Assembly (NCBI RefSeq): GCF_900114495.1
Contig: NZ_FOZI01000003.1
Location: 310,001 to 374,000 of the forward strand
Reading direction: 5' to 3'
Length of the DNA stretch: 64,000 bases
Origin: Dyella sp. OK004
GTDB taxonomy: Bacteria > Pseudomonadota > Gammaproteobacteria > Xanthomonadales > Rhodanobacteraceae
Positions 63,507-64,000 of this stretch are shown piece after piece. The position numbers were made by a program, and so were the translations under genes. A model generated the notes under the pieces. The model saw only the letters and a list, made by a program, of their open reading frames with translations. It was not told the origin of the DNA and did no database searches. Position 1 is the first letter of the stretch. The number at the start of each line of letters is the position of its first letter.

Positions 63507-64000
63507 TCACAGCGTGAAATCAGCCTGCACCGGAAAGTGATCGGACGGATAGCGCCCATCCTTCGATGTGGTGATCGTGCGAATGGCGTTGGCCTGCACG
63601 CCGCGATAAAGAATCCAGTCGATCTGCACGGTCGGTTTGCCAGTGAAGTCGTGGAAGGTTTTCGCGGGGCCTTCGCGCTTCGGCGCGGTGTCCCACGCAT
63701 CCTTCAAGGAGGCAGTGAGCGCGGTATGCGCTTCGCTGCGCGGCTCGGTGTTGAAATCGCCGGTGAAGATCACTGGGACATTGGGTGGCAGCTTGGCGAT
63801 CCACGCGGCGATCTCACGCGCACCGCGTGACCGGGCATCTTCATCCTGGTCGCGATAAGGGAAGTGGGTGTCGAGCAGGTAGAAACGCTTGTGGTCGGGC
63901 AGGTGCTCGAACAGTGCCCAGTTGACCATGCGTGGGAAGACATTGCCCCAGGTGATGCTGGCGACTTTGTCCGGCGTATCGGAAAGCCAGAAGTCGCCTG
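63507..64000 (-). CDS. endonuclease/exonuclease/phosphatase-family protein, 5' end beyond the window
   Basis: The C-terminal part of an EEP-fold metallophosphoesterase. Visible motifs are the GDFWLSDTPD stretch close to the window edge, DTHFPYRDQDEDARSRGAREI, the metal-binding TGDFNTEPRSEA, IDWILYRG and the catalytic SDHFPVQADF near the end. The frame stays open to position 64000, so the start and any signal peptide lie outside. Members of this group cleave DNA, sphingolipid or phosphoinositide phosphodiesters; the substrate is not clear. It converges with the GH51 gene across 154 bp in which I see no other feature. Confidence 0.85.
   Translation of the reverse strand, partial: GDFWLSDTPDKVASITWGNVFPRMVNWALFEHLPDHKRFYLLDTHFPYRDQDEDARSRGAREIAAWIAKLPPNVPVIFTGDFNTEPRSEAHTALTASLKDAWDTAPKREGPAKTFHDFTGKPTVQIDWILYRGVQANAIRTITTSKDGRYPSDHFPVQADFTL

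Overview
The window comes from a GC-rich gammaproteobacterium. The housekeeping order ndk-rlmN-pilF-rodZ-yfgM-bamB-der, type IV pilus and type II secretion parts, a large TonB-dependent receptor, abundant palindromic REP-like repeats and secreted glycosidases all suggest Xanthomonadales, probably Rhodanobacteraceae (Dyella/Rhodanobacter-like). That placement is inference from gene content and codon use, not a database match.

Layout. 1-105: start of a divergent TetR regulator with palindromic operators. 292-13694 (+ strand): core genes ndk, rlmN, pilF, rodZ, yfgM, bamB, der, a rhodanese-MoeB fusion, folD, guaB, guaA and tadA, with one GNAT gene on the other strand. 13705-24335: mixed accessory genes (CHAD protein, sirtuin + HAD hydrolase, MFS transporter, an operon of PhyH dioxygenase + GH13 glycosidase + AraC regulator, DUF4105 membrane protein, alpha/beta-hydrolase lipoprotein). 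24271-29799: a divergent pair, a secreted GH63/YgjK-like glycosidase and a TonB-dependent receptor, sharing a control region with two perfect palindromes and a hairpin leader.

29930-58543 is the most interesting part. It carries a cell-surface-signalling trio (periplasmic STN-TonB_C protein, ECF sigma factor, FecR-like anti-sigma factor). Next come a TpsB transporter, an ExbB with a DUF2341/LamG-like periplasmic extension, ExbD, TonB, a porin-like protein, two small exported proteins and a giant TpsA exoprotein of about 4370 residues. The locus ends with a small helical protein, a PstS/LapA-like exported protein and three type II minor pseudopilins (GspI, J, K). Content and order resemble the phosphate-starvation PUMA3 locus of Pseudomonas aeruginosa (vreA-vreI-vreR, hxc, lapA, pdtA/pdtB, exbB2/exbD2). 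Pho-box-like motifs lie upstream of both the TpsB and TpsA genes. A plausible reading is a phosphate-responsive surface-signalling circuit that controls an energised two-partner secretion system and phosphate-scavenging exoproteins.

The intergenic DNA here is also unusual: a nested inverted repeat of about 527 bp (32271-32797) and four copies of a REP-like GC-rich hairpin element, two of them in tandem directly upstream of the giant TpsA gene. 58585-64000: a methyltransferase + LysR pair divergent from an Old Yellow Enzyme, a secreted GH51 arabinofuranosidase, and a truncated endonuclease/exonuclease/phosphatase gene at the right edge. I saw no rRNA, tRNA, CRISPR array, prophage or insertion-sequence transposase.
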